From JBFMFR01 sp040752025 (GTDB taxonomy: Bacteria > Chloroflexota > Anaerolineae > Anaerolineales > UBA4823): a DNA stretch of 41,535 bases. Made by a program: the position numbers and the translations under genes. Of the stretch, positions 31,000-39,840 are shown in pieces; within the stretch, counting starts at the first letter, position 1, and each line of letters begins with the position of its first letter. The stretch spans positions 1-41,535 of the forward strand of contig JBFMFR010000059.1 of the NCBI GenBank assembly GCA_040752025.1, given 5' to 3'. Under the pieces are notes generated by a model. That model was not told where the DNA came from. It searched no databases and saw only the letters and a program-made list of their open reading frames with translations.

Positions 31000-31870
31000 T
31001 TGCCGCCTCCTTAGAGAGCGATGGGGTGCCATTGCCCTGCTGCACCCGTTCAATCAGGCGCTCATACAACTCCAGGTACTCGGGTTTCTCTTCGTTCCAA
31101 AGGACGCCGCGCACGATCCGTGTGGCGCGTTCTTCAGGCGGCAGCTTTTCAGCAGATGCCTGGGTGATGCTGTTTTCCTTGATCCGCTGCATCATATCCA
31201 CCGCGCTGCCCAATTTGTTCACCCGGCCAAAAGTGGTATGGCAGTAGCTGACCGCTTCCACCAGACCGAACCCCTTTTTCTGGATGGCTTGCTCGATGAG
31301 ACGATCCAGTTCCACAGCATGATAAACAGTGCTGCGAGCCACAAACGAGGCGCCAGCCGCGATTGCCAGTTTGCAAACCTCTAACGGTTGCTCGATGTTC
31401 CCATAAGGCGCGGTAGTTGCCCGGAAATCCTGGGGCGTGGTGGGGCTGTACTGCCCGCCAGTCATCCCATAGATGGAGTTATTGACCACGATAGCCGTCA
31501 GATCGATGTTGCGGCGCGCCGCGTGGATGAAATGGTTGCCTCCAATCGCCAGAGCATCCCCATCGCCCATGACCACGATCACGTGCAATCGCGGTTGGGC
31601 AAGTTTCAAGCCCGTGGCGAACGCCAGCGCCCGCCCATGCGTGGTGTGCATCGTATTGAAATCCAGGTAAACGGGCATGCGCCCGGTGCAGCCGATCCCC
31701 GAAACCACAGCCACATCGTCTTTAGAGAGCTCAAGGTGATCCACCGCGCGGATCAACGCCCCCATAACAATGCCGATCCCGCACCCGCTGCACCAAACGT
31801 TGGGAAATTTCTTGGTATGGCGCAAATAAGTATGGGCCGTATGCAGATTTTGTCCATCTTCGCGTGACAT
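30992..31870 (-). CDS. korB: 2-oxoacid:ferredoxin oxidoreductase, beta (ThDP) subunit
   Basis: A 292-residue ThDP-binding subunit: NVWCSGCGIGIVMGAL, VVSGIGCTGR, THGRALAFATGLKLA, the ThDP motif GDGDALAIGGNHFIH...VNN, and YGMTGGQYSPTT. These match KorB-type 2-oxoglutarate synthase. The start directly abuts the korA stop (TAAATG) with GAGGAG 7 bases upstream. Confidence 0.95.
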   Translation of the reverse strand: MSREDGQNLHTAHTYLRHTKKFPNVWCSGCGIGIVMGALIRAVDHLELSKDDVAVVSGIGCTGRMPVYLDFNTMHTTHGRALAFATGLKLAQPRLHVIVVMGDGDALAIGGNHFIHAARRNIDLTAIVVNNSIYGMTGGQYSPTTPQDFRATTAPYGNIEQPLEVCKLAIAAGASFVARSTVYHAVELDRLIEQAIQKKGFGLVEAVSYCHTTFGRVNKLGSAVDMMQRIKENSITQASAEKLPPEERATRIVRGVLWNEEKPEYLELYERLIERVQQGNGTPSLSKEAANA

Positions 31871-32992
31871 TTAGTGCTCCTCAATCGCTTCCAGGATCAT
31901 TTGGGGAGTAATCATCTCGCCATTGGCGCGATTGACTCGCCTGACCTTTTGCCGTCCTACGACGCGTTCCACTTCCAGGGCCAACTGCCCGAGGTTCATT
32001 TCGGGGACGATGATGCGCCTGGCCTCGCGCCCAGCGCGGGCGATCACCTCTTCCGGGAAAGGCCAGATCGTCTGCAAGGTCAACAGGCCGGCTTTATGGC
32101 GGTGCTGTCGGGCCATCTTGATCGCGTGGCGCGCACTGCGGGCAGTCGCGCCGTAGGCAACCACAACCGTCCGGGCTGCATCCAGGCCGTCTTCCTCGAA
32201 CATGCAGATATCGTTCAGGTTGCGCTCGATCTTGCGATGCACGCGCTCGATCCAGGGATCGATTTCATCCAAACGTTGTGTCGGGTAGCCCATTGGGTCG
32301 TGGAACAATCCAGTGACATGGTAGCGATAACCCGAGCCGAAATTGGCCATCGGCGGCACATCACTGACCGAATCGCCGTAGGGTTTATACCACTCAGGCG
32401 GCACATCCGTGCCCATGCGCTCCAGTACCCTGACCGTGCTGAAATCGGGCAGTTCAACCCGTTCGCGCATATGCCCGATGACTTCATCCAGGAGCAAGAT
32501 CACCGGCGTGCGGTAGCGCTCGGAGAAATTAAACGCCGACACAGTCAACTCGAAAGCCTGTTGCACAGAGACCGGGCTTAGCGCAATGATCGGGTGGTCG
32601 CCATGCGTGCCCCAACGCGCTTGCATCACGTCGCCCTGGGAAGCACTGGTCGGTTGTCCGGTAGAAGGGCCCAATCGTTGCACATTGATCAGAACACAAG
32701 GCACCTCGGTCATCGCCGCGTAGCCGATGTGCTCTTGCATCAATGAAAAACCGGGACCACTGGTGGCCGTCATCGCTTTCAACCCGCCGACCGAGGCGCC
32801 GATGCAGGCTGCCAGGCTGGCAATCTCATCTTCCATCTGGATAAACTTGCCACCTACCTTGGGCAGTTCCCGTGAGAGCATTTCAGCGATCTCGGTGGAA
32901 GGCGTAATCGGGTATCCGGCAAAGAACCGGCAGCCCGCCGCCAATGCTCCCCAACCAACCGCCTCGTTGCCTTGCATTAATCGTGCTGTCAA
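31871..32992 (-). CDS. korA: 2-oxoacid:ferredoxin oxidoreductase, alpha subunit
   Basis: A 373-residue subunit with the pyrimidine-binding domain: LMQGNEAVGWGALAAGCRFFAGYPITPSTEIAEML, then MEDEIASLAACIGASVGG with the Glu that activates ThDP, TSGPGFSLMQEHIGYAAM, and a C-terminal transketolase-like domain (QTIWPFPEEV). The start is taken as TTG 32992, because GGAGG lies 5 bases upstream; a GTG at 33004 would leave that site inside the gene. Confidence 0.94.
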   Translation of the reverse strand: MTARLMQGNEAVGWGALAAGCRFFAGYPITPSTEIAEMLSRELPKVGGKFIQMEDEIASLAACIGASVGGLKAMTATSGPGFSLMQEHIGYAAMTEVPCVLINVQRLGPSTGQPTSASQGDVMQARWGTHGDHPIIALSPVSVQQAFELTVSAFNFSERYRTPVILLLDEVIGHMRERVELPDFSTVRVLERMGTDVPPEWYKPYGDSVSDVPPMANFGSGYRYHVTGLFHDPMGYPTQRLDEIDPWIERVHRKIERNLNDICMFEEDGLDAARTVVVAYGATARSARHAIKMARQHRHKAGLLTLQTIWPFPEEVIARAGREARRIIVPEMNLGQLALEVERVVGRQKVRRVNRANGEMITPQMILEAIEEH

Positions 32993-33019
32993 ATCTACCT
33001 CCACAAACAGAACAATCGC

Positions 33020-33289
33020 TCAATCATCGATCCGCTTGACGATAATAGCCAGATCCGGGCAGTGCGTATCGCACCAGTGACAGGCTGTGCATTTCTCTGG
33101 ATAAGCCACAATCGGATGATCGTCTTCATCCAGCGCCAAAACGCCTGTAGGGCAAAACTGCACACACAGCCCACAACCCTTGCACCACATGCCGAAAATC
33201 ACCACTTTACCGCGCGGCCCGCGCTTGGTTTGCGGCTTTCCCTGGGCCGTTGAGGCAAGCGGCACATCTGTTGTTACAACATCAGACAT
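33020..33289 (-). CDS. korD: 2-oxoacid:ferredoxin oxidoreductase, delta (2[4Fe-4S]) subunit
   Basis: An 89-residue ferredoxin-like subunit. Two CxxCxxCxxxC clusters are complete (C36, C39, C42, C46 and C67, C70, C73, C77). A 25-residue flexible N-terminus precedes them. It passes electrons from the ThDP site to soluble ferredoxin. First gene of the korDABC-flavin reductase unit. The ATG at 33289 is preferred; an upstream in-frame ATG at 33319 has no better ribosome-binding site. Confidence 0.94.
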   Translation of the reverse strand: MSDVVTTDVPLASTAQGKPQTKRGPRGKVVIFGMWCKGCGLCVQFCPTGVLALDEDDHPIVAYPEKCTACHWCDTHCPDLAIIVKRIDD

Positions 33290-33578
33290 TGTTCGTTTCT
33301 CCAATCCTGGTTTCTCCATCGCTGGCAAAAAAGTACCAACTCGAAGCGCTTACATCTGGATTTTAGTGGAATACCTGTAGAAACTGTAGCGACAAAAATC
33401 CTTATTCTCGCGTTACTTCCATTAGGTATATTGCCAGAAAGGCATCCAGCAGGCCTTTTTTTGGTAAAATCACCAGATCACTTACGAAACGTGTGAGATA
33501 CACCATTCCGAACAAAGTCCATCACCTGCGCAAACCTTTGGGTTTTCAAGCAGCCAATGAAAGTGTCTGGAGGAAATC
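33290..33578. other. Divergent intergenic region of korD and the cyclase gene
   Basis: This 289-base stretch must hold both promoters, but I could not place a good -35/-10 pair for either. It contains an imperfect hairpin followed by seven T on the plus strand (AAAGGC at 33438-33443, GCCTTT at 33453-33458). No plus-strand gene lies upstream, so the hairpin could end a short leader or an unseen small RNA. The cyclase ribosome-binding site GGAGGA (33569-33574) is at its right end. Confidence 0.4.
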
Positions 33579-36500
33579 ATGCAATGCACCACTTGCGGAA
33601 CCATTAACCCCGCCCAGGCTCGCTTTTGTATGGGTTGCGGCACGCTCCTGGTAAATGGCGTGGTATGTAGCCAATGCCAGACTGTGCTTCCCCCACAAGC
33701 GCGCTTTTGCTACCATTGTGGAGCTTTTCAGGCGCAATCCACTGGTGCGCCTCCAGGCGCGCTTTCCATGCCAGCGCAGCCAGCCTCCTTCGCACAAACC
33801 ATACCCGCTGTTCCTATCTCAACATTACCGGTAAGCCAGGAGGCAGCGGCCGGCATGCCCGCCTCCGTGCAGGCCAGCCAGCCAGAGCCGCCGACCGGCG
33901 CAGCAGAACACCAGGTAGGCATGCTTCCTGCGCCGCGGCCAGTGACAGAGATGTTGGATTCATTGCAGTTTTACTTGCCCAGGAACCTGTACGGGCCCCT
34001 GGAGGCCGTGCCCAGCCCCAAGGATCTGAACGCAGCCCGGGATCACCTGGGCGCCTTGCTTGGCACGCTCAAAACCTACCTGCCCTGGCCGGTGGTATCT
34101 GCACCGCAGCCGCGCGGCGTACCCGCTGGGAAAATGCTGCGCGGCGTTTTCCTGTTTGGCGATGTGTCTGGCTTTACCCCGCTTTCCGAGAAGCTCAAAA
34201 CCCTGGGGCAGGAAGGCGCCGAAATTATGACCAAGTTGATCAATGCCCTTTTCACAGACCTGGTCACGGTGCTCTTCGATCACGGCGGTACGCTGCTCAA
34301 GTTCGGCGGAGATGCGATGTTGGGCCTGTTCCCGGCAGAGAGCGATGAGGAGTTGCTCTCCGGTGCAGTCCACGCCGCCCAGGCAGCGCTGGCCATGCAA
34401 CAGGTGCTGGAAAAAGAGCAGTTCGCCGCCATCCGCGTCAAGGATGAGATCCGTTCCTTGAAGATCAAGTGCGGTGTTTCTGCTGGGCCTTATTTCGCTG
34501 CCCACATCGGCACGCGACCCAGTGAATTGAACCCAAATGGGACCATGGCATATGTCACCACCGGCACAACTGTCAACCTGGCAGAAGAGGCCGAAGGGCA
34601 CGCCAACCCGGGTGAAGTGGCTATGACCCGTACCGTGTTCGAACTGCTCGGAGAGCGCGCCGAAATCGCCCCGGTGAACAAAGAACCAGACGAGGATTTC
34701 CGGCGGCTGGTTCACATAGAGCCTTTGCAAGGCCAGTCACAGCGCCTGGAAATCGCTGAGCCCCCAGAAGGCGAAGTATTGGCACAAATCACCTACCTGA
34801 CTGAGCGCCTGGACCGGCTGACCCCTTACCTGGCGGATGAACTGGTAGCGCGCATCGTTACCAATCCCAAAAACGCCAAGATCCCGCCTGATAACCGGCC
34901 CGTCACGGTCATGTTTGCCAATTACAAGGGCATCAGCAAGCTGATCGAAAAAATGGGGAACACCGACCCGGACGCGATCACTTATCATCTCAATAATTAT
35001 TTCGTTCACATGGCCTCCATCATCGAGCGTTACGAAGGCACCCTGGCGCGTATGGATCAATATGCTGTCGGAGATCGCTTGGTGATTTTCTTCGGTGCGC
35101 CGCGTGCTCACGAAGACGACCCGGTGCGCGCCGTAAGCGCCGCGCTCGAAATGCAAGAAGCGGTCGAACAAAACTTCAGCGCCCTGCGCACTGCCACCGG
35201 GCTGCATTACTTCGAACAGCGCATCGGGATCAACACCGGTTTCCTGTTCGCCGGCAACGCCGGGGCGCCAGATTTACGCCAGGAATACACCTTGATGGGC
35301 GATGACATCAACATGGCCGCCCGCTTGATGTCCAAAGCCACCTGGTCACACATTTTCATCAGCAGGAGCACCATGAAGCTGGTGGAAGCCTATTTCGACC
35401 TGGAAAACATGGGGGAATTGAAGGTGAAAGGCAAAGAGATCCTGATCCCCACCTTCAAAGTGCTGGGCAAACGCGGCCAAGTAGGAAGGACGCGGGGCTT
35501 TGAGGAAGAAACGCCTCTGATCGACCGCCTGGAACAAATGGAGACTCTCAGGAAAAGCGGCCAGACTTTCCTGAACAGCCGCCGGGGGCAAATTGTCGCC
35601 CTGGTCGGAAACAGCGGCCTGGGGAAATCACGCCTGCTGCGCGAGTTGCGCGGCTGGTTCTTGGCCCAGGAGACAACTTCAGCAGGCGCCAATCACAAGG
35701 TGTTCTGGGTCGAGGCGCGTGCACTTTCCTTCAGCGAGCAGATGAGCTATTGGATGGCGGCTGAGATTATGCGCAGTTTGCTGGAAATAGAGACTGGCGC
35801 CAGTCAGAACCAGATCCTGCGTAAGCTCAGCGATCGTTGTGAAGCCTACTTCGGCGATGAAGCCATGCAGGCCATCCCTTACCTGGCTTACATGATGGGG
35901 TTAGATCTTGGAGAAGAATGGGCCGCAGTGAAGAACCTGGATGCCAAGGTGCGCCAGAAACAGATCTTCCGGGCAGCCGCCGATTTCTTCGCCTCTGCCG
36001 CCAAAGATCAGGCCATTGTGATCGCTATGGATGACTTGCACTGGGCAGACGAAGCCTCATTGGCGCTGCTCGAACACTTATTGAGCGTCACCGATAAAGA
36101 GCCTTTGATGTTCTGCCTGGTATTCCGCGCCCGGCGTGACAAAATGTGCTGGCAACTGCGCGATAAAGCCGCGGCTGACTTCCCACACCGTTTCGTTGAA
36201 GTGCCGCTAGAGCCTTTGGAGCGCAATCTAAGCGCAGAACTGCTGGCCCAACTTCTGCCCGGCGCGCAGTTCGATGCCGAAACACACAGTGAAATCCTGG
36301 ATAAGGCCGCTGGCAATCCCTTTTACCTGGAGGAGGTTGTGCGCTCCCTGCGCGAAAGCGGAGCCGTCGAGCGCCTGCCGGAAGATCAGACCCGCTGGCG
36401 CGTGACCGAGAAGATCGCAGAGATCAAAGTCCCCAGCACGCTGCAAGCCGCCATCGTAGCGCGCATCGACCGGCTGACCGAAGATGTGCGCATGGCGCTG

Positions 36501-37898
36501 CAAATGGCGGCTGTCATCGGGCGGCAGTTCAGGCTCACTCTATTCAGCAGCCTGGCGCAGACCAGCGACGAAATCAGTTTCTGGTTATCGCAACTGGAAC
36601 GCAGCGGCTTGATCCGCCCTGCCGAAATCTCCAGCGATCCCTTGTATGCCTTCCCAGACACACTGGTGCAAGAAGTCGCCTACGATAGTTTGCTGATGCA
36701 GAACCGCCAGCAGTTCCACCGCCAGGTCGCTGAAATCCTGGAAACATTGCTCGTCCGCCAGGCTGAGGAGAGCGATCAAGCAACGGAAAAACTTCTGCAG
36801 CAAAACTGTGAGCTATTGGCATACCACTTCCGCCTGAGCGATCAGCCCGAGCACGCCATTTCTCACCTGAAAGCATCCGCTCAGAAAGCCCGGGCCGGGT
36901 ACGCAAACGAAACCGCCATCCAGCACTACCAGCACCTGCTGCAAATCCAGCGCAAGATGGGCGACAAGCCGGGCCAGGCCCAAACGCTATACTCGGTCGG
37001 CGTGATCGCTTACGAGATCGGCGATTATTCCCGAGCGCGGGAATGGCTGCAAGAATCGGCGCAGTTGCTGGAAGAAGCCGGCGACTTGCAAAACCAGGCC
37101 TGGAGTGTGTTATACCTGGGGATGATCGATCTCAAGCAAGCGAACTACGATGCGGCTGCGGCGCATCACCGCCATGCCACCCGGTTGGCGCAGGAGCGCG
37201 GAGATATCGGGCAAGAAGGCATTCACCTTACTAACCTTGGGCGCGTCTCAATGCGCATGGGACAGTATGAGTTAGCCCTGGAGCAGTTTCAAAAATCCCT
37301 CAAAATGAAGCGACTCAAGGATGACCGGCTGGGCGAGGGCTTTGCCCTGTTCTACCAGGGACTGATCTACACCTACCAGGGGCAATTGGATCGTGCCGAA
37401 GCGTCTTTACAAGACGCCTTCCAGGTATGGAGCCAGATCGCTAACAACGAACGGGTGATCAGCTACTATCACTACGGGGTCGGCCTGCTGGCTCTACAGC
37501 AAGCGCAATTCGCAACGGCGCAGGAGCACTTGCTCAAGTCCCTCGAATTATGCGGCAAGTTGGTGCTGAAGGCCGAAACAATCGAAGTGCTATCAGCCCT
37601 CAGCCAGGCGAAATTAGGGTTAAGTGAACTGCAAGCCGCAGTCGATTACTCCAATCAGGCGCTCGAGCTGCTGGCTGCGCAAAAAGATGTGGAAGAAATC
37701 CAGGAAATCTACTTGAACCATTACCGGGCGCTCAAAGCCGTGAACGACACTTCGGCCGAGGATTACCTGCAAACCGCTTACCAGACTATGATGAAGCGGG
37801 CCGAACGCCTGCAAAGGTCTCAGGATCAGCAAGTTTACCTGGAATCCGTCAAGGTCAACCAGGCCATCACTGCCCTGGCGCAGATGGGTCAGGCTTGA
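33579..37898 (+). CDS. Zinc-ribbon, tandem class III cyclase, AAA/NACHT-like ATPase, TPR signalling protein
   Basis: A 1439-residue cytoplasmic protein. Two zinc ribbons lie at 3-20 and 30-47. Cyclase domain 1 (about 187-380) has metal Asp D195 (FGDVSGFT) and D245 (KFGGDAM, with K241), but the catalytic Arg motif reads NLAEE (333-337). Cyclase domain 2 (about 440-630) has N448 instead of the first metal Asp (FANYKG), Y495 at the Lys position, D499, and intact T571, N578 and R582 (YTLMGDDINMAARL). The ATPase follows with Walker A GNSGLGKS (677-684) and Walker B IVIAMDDLHWADE. TPR repeats fill about 1100-1400. The two cyclase domains together supply one full set of metal and transition-state residues. 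Start fixed by GGAGGA 5 bases upstream. The HD-domain gene follows closely. Confidence 0.93.
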   Translation: MQCTTCGTINPAQARFCMGCGTLLVNGVVCSQCQTVLPPQARFCYHCGAFQAQSTGAPPGALSMPAQPASFAQTIPAVPISTLPVSQEAAAGMPASVQASQPEPPTGAAEHQVGMLPAPRPVTEMLDSLQFYLPRNLYGPLEAVPSPKDLNAARDHLGALLGTLKTYLPWPVVSAPQPRGVPAGKMLRGVFLFGDVSGFTPLSEKLKTLGQEGAEIMTKLINALFTDLVTVLFDHGGTLLKFGGDAMLGLFPAESDEELLSGAVHAAQAALAMQQVLEKEQFAAIRVKDEIRSLKIKCGVSAGPYFAAHIGTRPSELNPNGTMAYVTTGTTVNLAEEAEGHANPGEVAMTRTVFELLGERAEIAPVNKEPDEDFRRLVHIEPLQGQSQRLEIAEPPEGEVLAQITYLTERLDRLTPYLADELVARIVTNPKNAKIPPDNRPVTVMFANYKGISKLIEKMGNTDPDAITYHLNNYFVHMASIIERYEGTLARMDQYAVGDRLVIFFGAPRAHEDDPVRAVSAALEMQEAVEQNFSALRTATGLHYFEQRIGINTGFLFAGNAGAPDLRQEYTLMGDDINMAARLMSKATWSHIFISRSTMKLVEAYFDLENMGELKVKGKEILIPTFKVLGKRGQVGRTRGFEEETPLIDRLEQMETLRKSGQTFLNSRRGQIVALVGNSGLGKSRLLRELRGWFLAQETTSAGANHKVFWVEARALSFSEQMSYWMAAEIMRSLLEIETGASQNQILRKLSDRCEAYFGDEAMQAIPYLAYMMGLDLGEEWAAVKNLDAKVRQKQIFRAAADFFASAAKDQAIVIAMDDLHWADEASLALLEHLLSVTDKEPLMFCLVFRARRDKMCWQLRDKAAADFPHRFVEVPLEPLERNLSAELLAQLLPGAQFDAETHSEILDKAAGNPFYLEEVVRSLRESGAVERLPEDQTRWRVTEKIAEIKVPSTLQAAIVARIDRLTEDVRMALQMAAVIGRQFRLTLFSSLAQTSDEISFWLSQLERSGLIRPAEISSDPLYAFPDTLVQEVAYDSLLMQNRQQFHRQVAEILETLLVRQAEESDQATEKLLQQNCELLAYHFRLSDQPEHAISHLKASAQKARAGYANETAIQHYQHLLQIQRKMGDKPGQAQTLYSVGVIAYEIGDYSRAREWLQESAQLLEEAGDLQNQAWSVLYLGMIDLKQANYDAAAAHHRHATRLAQERGDIGQEGIHLTNLGRVSMRMGQYELALEQFQKSLKMKRLKDDRLGEGFALFYQGLIYTYQGQLDRAEASLQDAFQVWSQIANNERVISYYHYGVGLLALQQAQFATAQEHLLKSLELCGKLVLKAETIEVLSALSQAKLGLSELQAAVDYSNQALELLAAQKDVEEIQEIYLNHYRALKAVNDTSAEDYLQTAYQTMMKRAERLQRSQDQQVYLESVKVNQAITALAQMGQA

Positions 37899-37929
37899 TC
37901 GCCATTTTCCCGCTTGGAACAGGATCGCA

Positions 37930-38532
37930 TTGCCCGACTGGATAAACGCGAAGAAGTACGTACTGGCTCGCCTGGCCGAGGAATTGCCCGAAGGCCTGTA
38001 TTATCACGGCATTCACCATACGCGGGATGATGTGCTGCCTGCCGTTGAACACCTGGCGAAGCTGGCATCCCTGGGCTATGGAGAAACCCTGCTCCTGCAA
38101 ACAGCAGCCCTGTATCATGATATTGGCTTCATAGAAGCATATCAAGACAACGAGCCCATTGCCGCGCGCATCGCCGCGCAGACGCTGCCACAATTCGGAT
38201 ACACCCCCGAGCAGATTCAAGTGGTTGGCCAAATTGTCCTGGCCACCCATTTGCCCCAGTCGCCCCAGAGTTATCTGGAACAGTTGATGTGCGACGCCGA
38301 TCTGGATTCCTTGGGCAGAGATGACTACCTGGTGACCAGCCATAACTTGTGGAAAGAACTAAAACATCACGGAGCGTACCTGACCTCCCGCCAATGGTAT
38401 CAGCGCCAGATCGATTTCCTCGGGCAGCACACCTATTTCACCTCGGTCGCCCAGGCATTGCGTGGGCCCGGTAAACGAAAAAACCTCGAGATGCTAAAAG
38501 CCCGTCTGGCCCACTTATCAGATCAGGAATGA
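37930..38532 (+). CDS. HD-domain phosphohydrolase-like protein
   Basis: A 200-residue HD-superfamily protein. Metal ligands are H30 (HGIHHT), the HD pair H63-D64 (ALYHDIGF), H107 (ATHLPQ) and D122/D124 (CDADLDSLG). Such proteins hydrolyse phosphoesters, often nucleotides. It begins 32 bases after the cyclase/ATPase gene and so may degrade a nucleotide signal made by it (inference only). TTG start with AGGA 5-6 bases upstream; no ATG is available in frame. Confidence 0.85.
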   Translation: MPDWINAKKYVLARLAEELPEGLYYHGIHHTRDDVLPAVEHLAKLASLGYGETLLLQTAALYHDIGFIEAYQDNEPIAARIAAQTLPQFGYTPEQIQVVGQIVLATHLPQSPQSYLEQLMCDADLDSLGRDDYLVTSHNLWKELKHHGAYLTSRQWYQRQIDFLGQHTYFTSVAQALRGPGKRKNLEMLKARLAHLSDQE

Positions 38533-38588
38533 CCGGCTGCCAGGCCCAGGATGATTTCCCTTCTGCCTTGGCAAATAAAGGACCCATC

Positions 38589-39836
38589 ATGAAATCGCCA
38601 ACACATAATAGCCGCGGGCAAACCAATCCTTACACCCACCAGGCATTGGCCCACATTCGACACCTGGCAGAGGCGATCGGCGATCGGGGGAGTTGTACAC
38701 CCCAAGAGCGCCAGGCGAGCGAGTATATCGCCGCACAACTGCGTTCCCTGGGCTGTGAAAAAATTTCCATAGATAACTTCAGAGCAATTGCCTCCACTTA
38801 TCAACCCTTTGCTCTGGCATTTATGCTTGCACTGGCAGGCACTTTGGCAGGTTTAGAGGGAGGGCGCGTGGCAACAATGCTGACTTGCATCCTGAACTTC
38901 CTAGGGGCCTGGGCGATGCTGGCCGAAACGGAATTATTGCCGCATTGGGGACGCTGGCTGCTGCCGAAGGCAAACAGTCAAAACGTCACCAGCGTAATAC
39001 CACCCGCCGGGCAAGTCCGGGCGCGAGTTGTGCTATCCGCCCACATTGATACACATCGCACGCCAGTCTTCTATTCCTCTAACATCTGGTATGCAGCCTT
39101 CAGCGGGTTGGTTGGGCTGGCTTTCCTGAGCATGGTTGCCGGTACAATCATCTTTGGAGCAGGGACGCTCCTGGCCTGGCGGTGGATATCCTGGAGCATC
39201 CTTCCAATTGCCCTGATTCAGCTCTTTGCCCTGGCGCTGTGCCTGCACGCCGAGTTCACCCCATACTCGCCAGGGGCAAACGACAATGCCTCGGGAGTAG
39301 GGGTGATTCTGGGGCTGGCGCAACGTTTTCAGGCGCAGCCTATGAACCACACTGAGATTCACCTGGTATTTACCGGCTGTGAAGAAGTGGGCTCATATGG
39401 CATGGTAACCTATGTTGAGCAACAGGCCGCTGCCCTGGGAGATAAAACCGTTTACATCGTCCTGGACGAGGTCGGTTTAGGGACAATCACCTACCTCAGC
39501 GCTGATGGGCTGGTGCTCAAGCACAATACACACCCGCGCGCCCTGGAGTTGGCCCGCCAGGCAGCCATAGCTTCTCCTGAACTGGGTATTCAGGAGAAAG
39601 TGGGCGTAGCTTACACTGACGCCGTAGTAGCCACCCAGCGCGGCCTGGTAGCCCTGACAGTTTGCACACAACCGGATCCCAGGTCCGGTAAGCTATCGCA
39701 CTGGCACCAAACAAGCGATACGATCGACACGCTAGAGATGGAAACCCTATCGAAAACGCATGACTTTGTATGGGAATTACTGACAATTATCGACGGTCAA
39801 CAAAACCAGGAGGAAAAGATAGCCAACCCGCGCTGA
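38589..39836 (+). CDS. M28-family metallopeptidase with membrane helices
   Basis: A 415-residue membrane peptidase. The M28 zinc ligands are visible: H152 and D154 (SAHIDTH), D232 (GANDNASG), the Glu pair E265-E266 (FTGCEEVGSYGM), D293 (LDEVG) and a late His in HWHQTSDTIDTL. Hydrophobic helices at about 74-112 and 164-220 interrupt and precede the catalytic domain, so the active site is attached to the membrane. The start at 38589 has AAAGGA 6 bases upstream. The ATG at 38529, overlapping the HD gene stop, is possible but has poor spacing. Confidence 0.88.
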   Translation: MKSPTHNSRGQTNPYTHQALAHIRHLAEAIGDRGSCTPQERQASEYIAAQLRSLGCEKISIDNFRAIASTYQPFALAFMLALAGTLAGLEGGRVATMLTCILNFLGAWAMLAETELLPHWGRWLLPKANSQNVTSVIPPAGQVRARVVLSAHIDTHRTPVFYSSNIWYAAFSGLVGLAFLSMVAGTIIFGAGTLLAWRWISWSILPIALIQLFALALCLHAEFTPYSPGANDNASGVGVILGLAQRFQAQPMNHTEIHLVFTGCEEVGSYGMVTYVEQQAAALGDKTVYIVLDEVGLGTITYLSADGLVLKHNTHPRALELARQAAIASPELGIQEKVGVAYTDAVVATQRGLVALTVCTQPDPRSGKLSHWHQTSDTIDTLEMETLSKTHDFVWELLTIIDGQQNQEEKIANPR

Positions 39837-39840
39837 TTCT

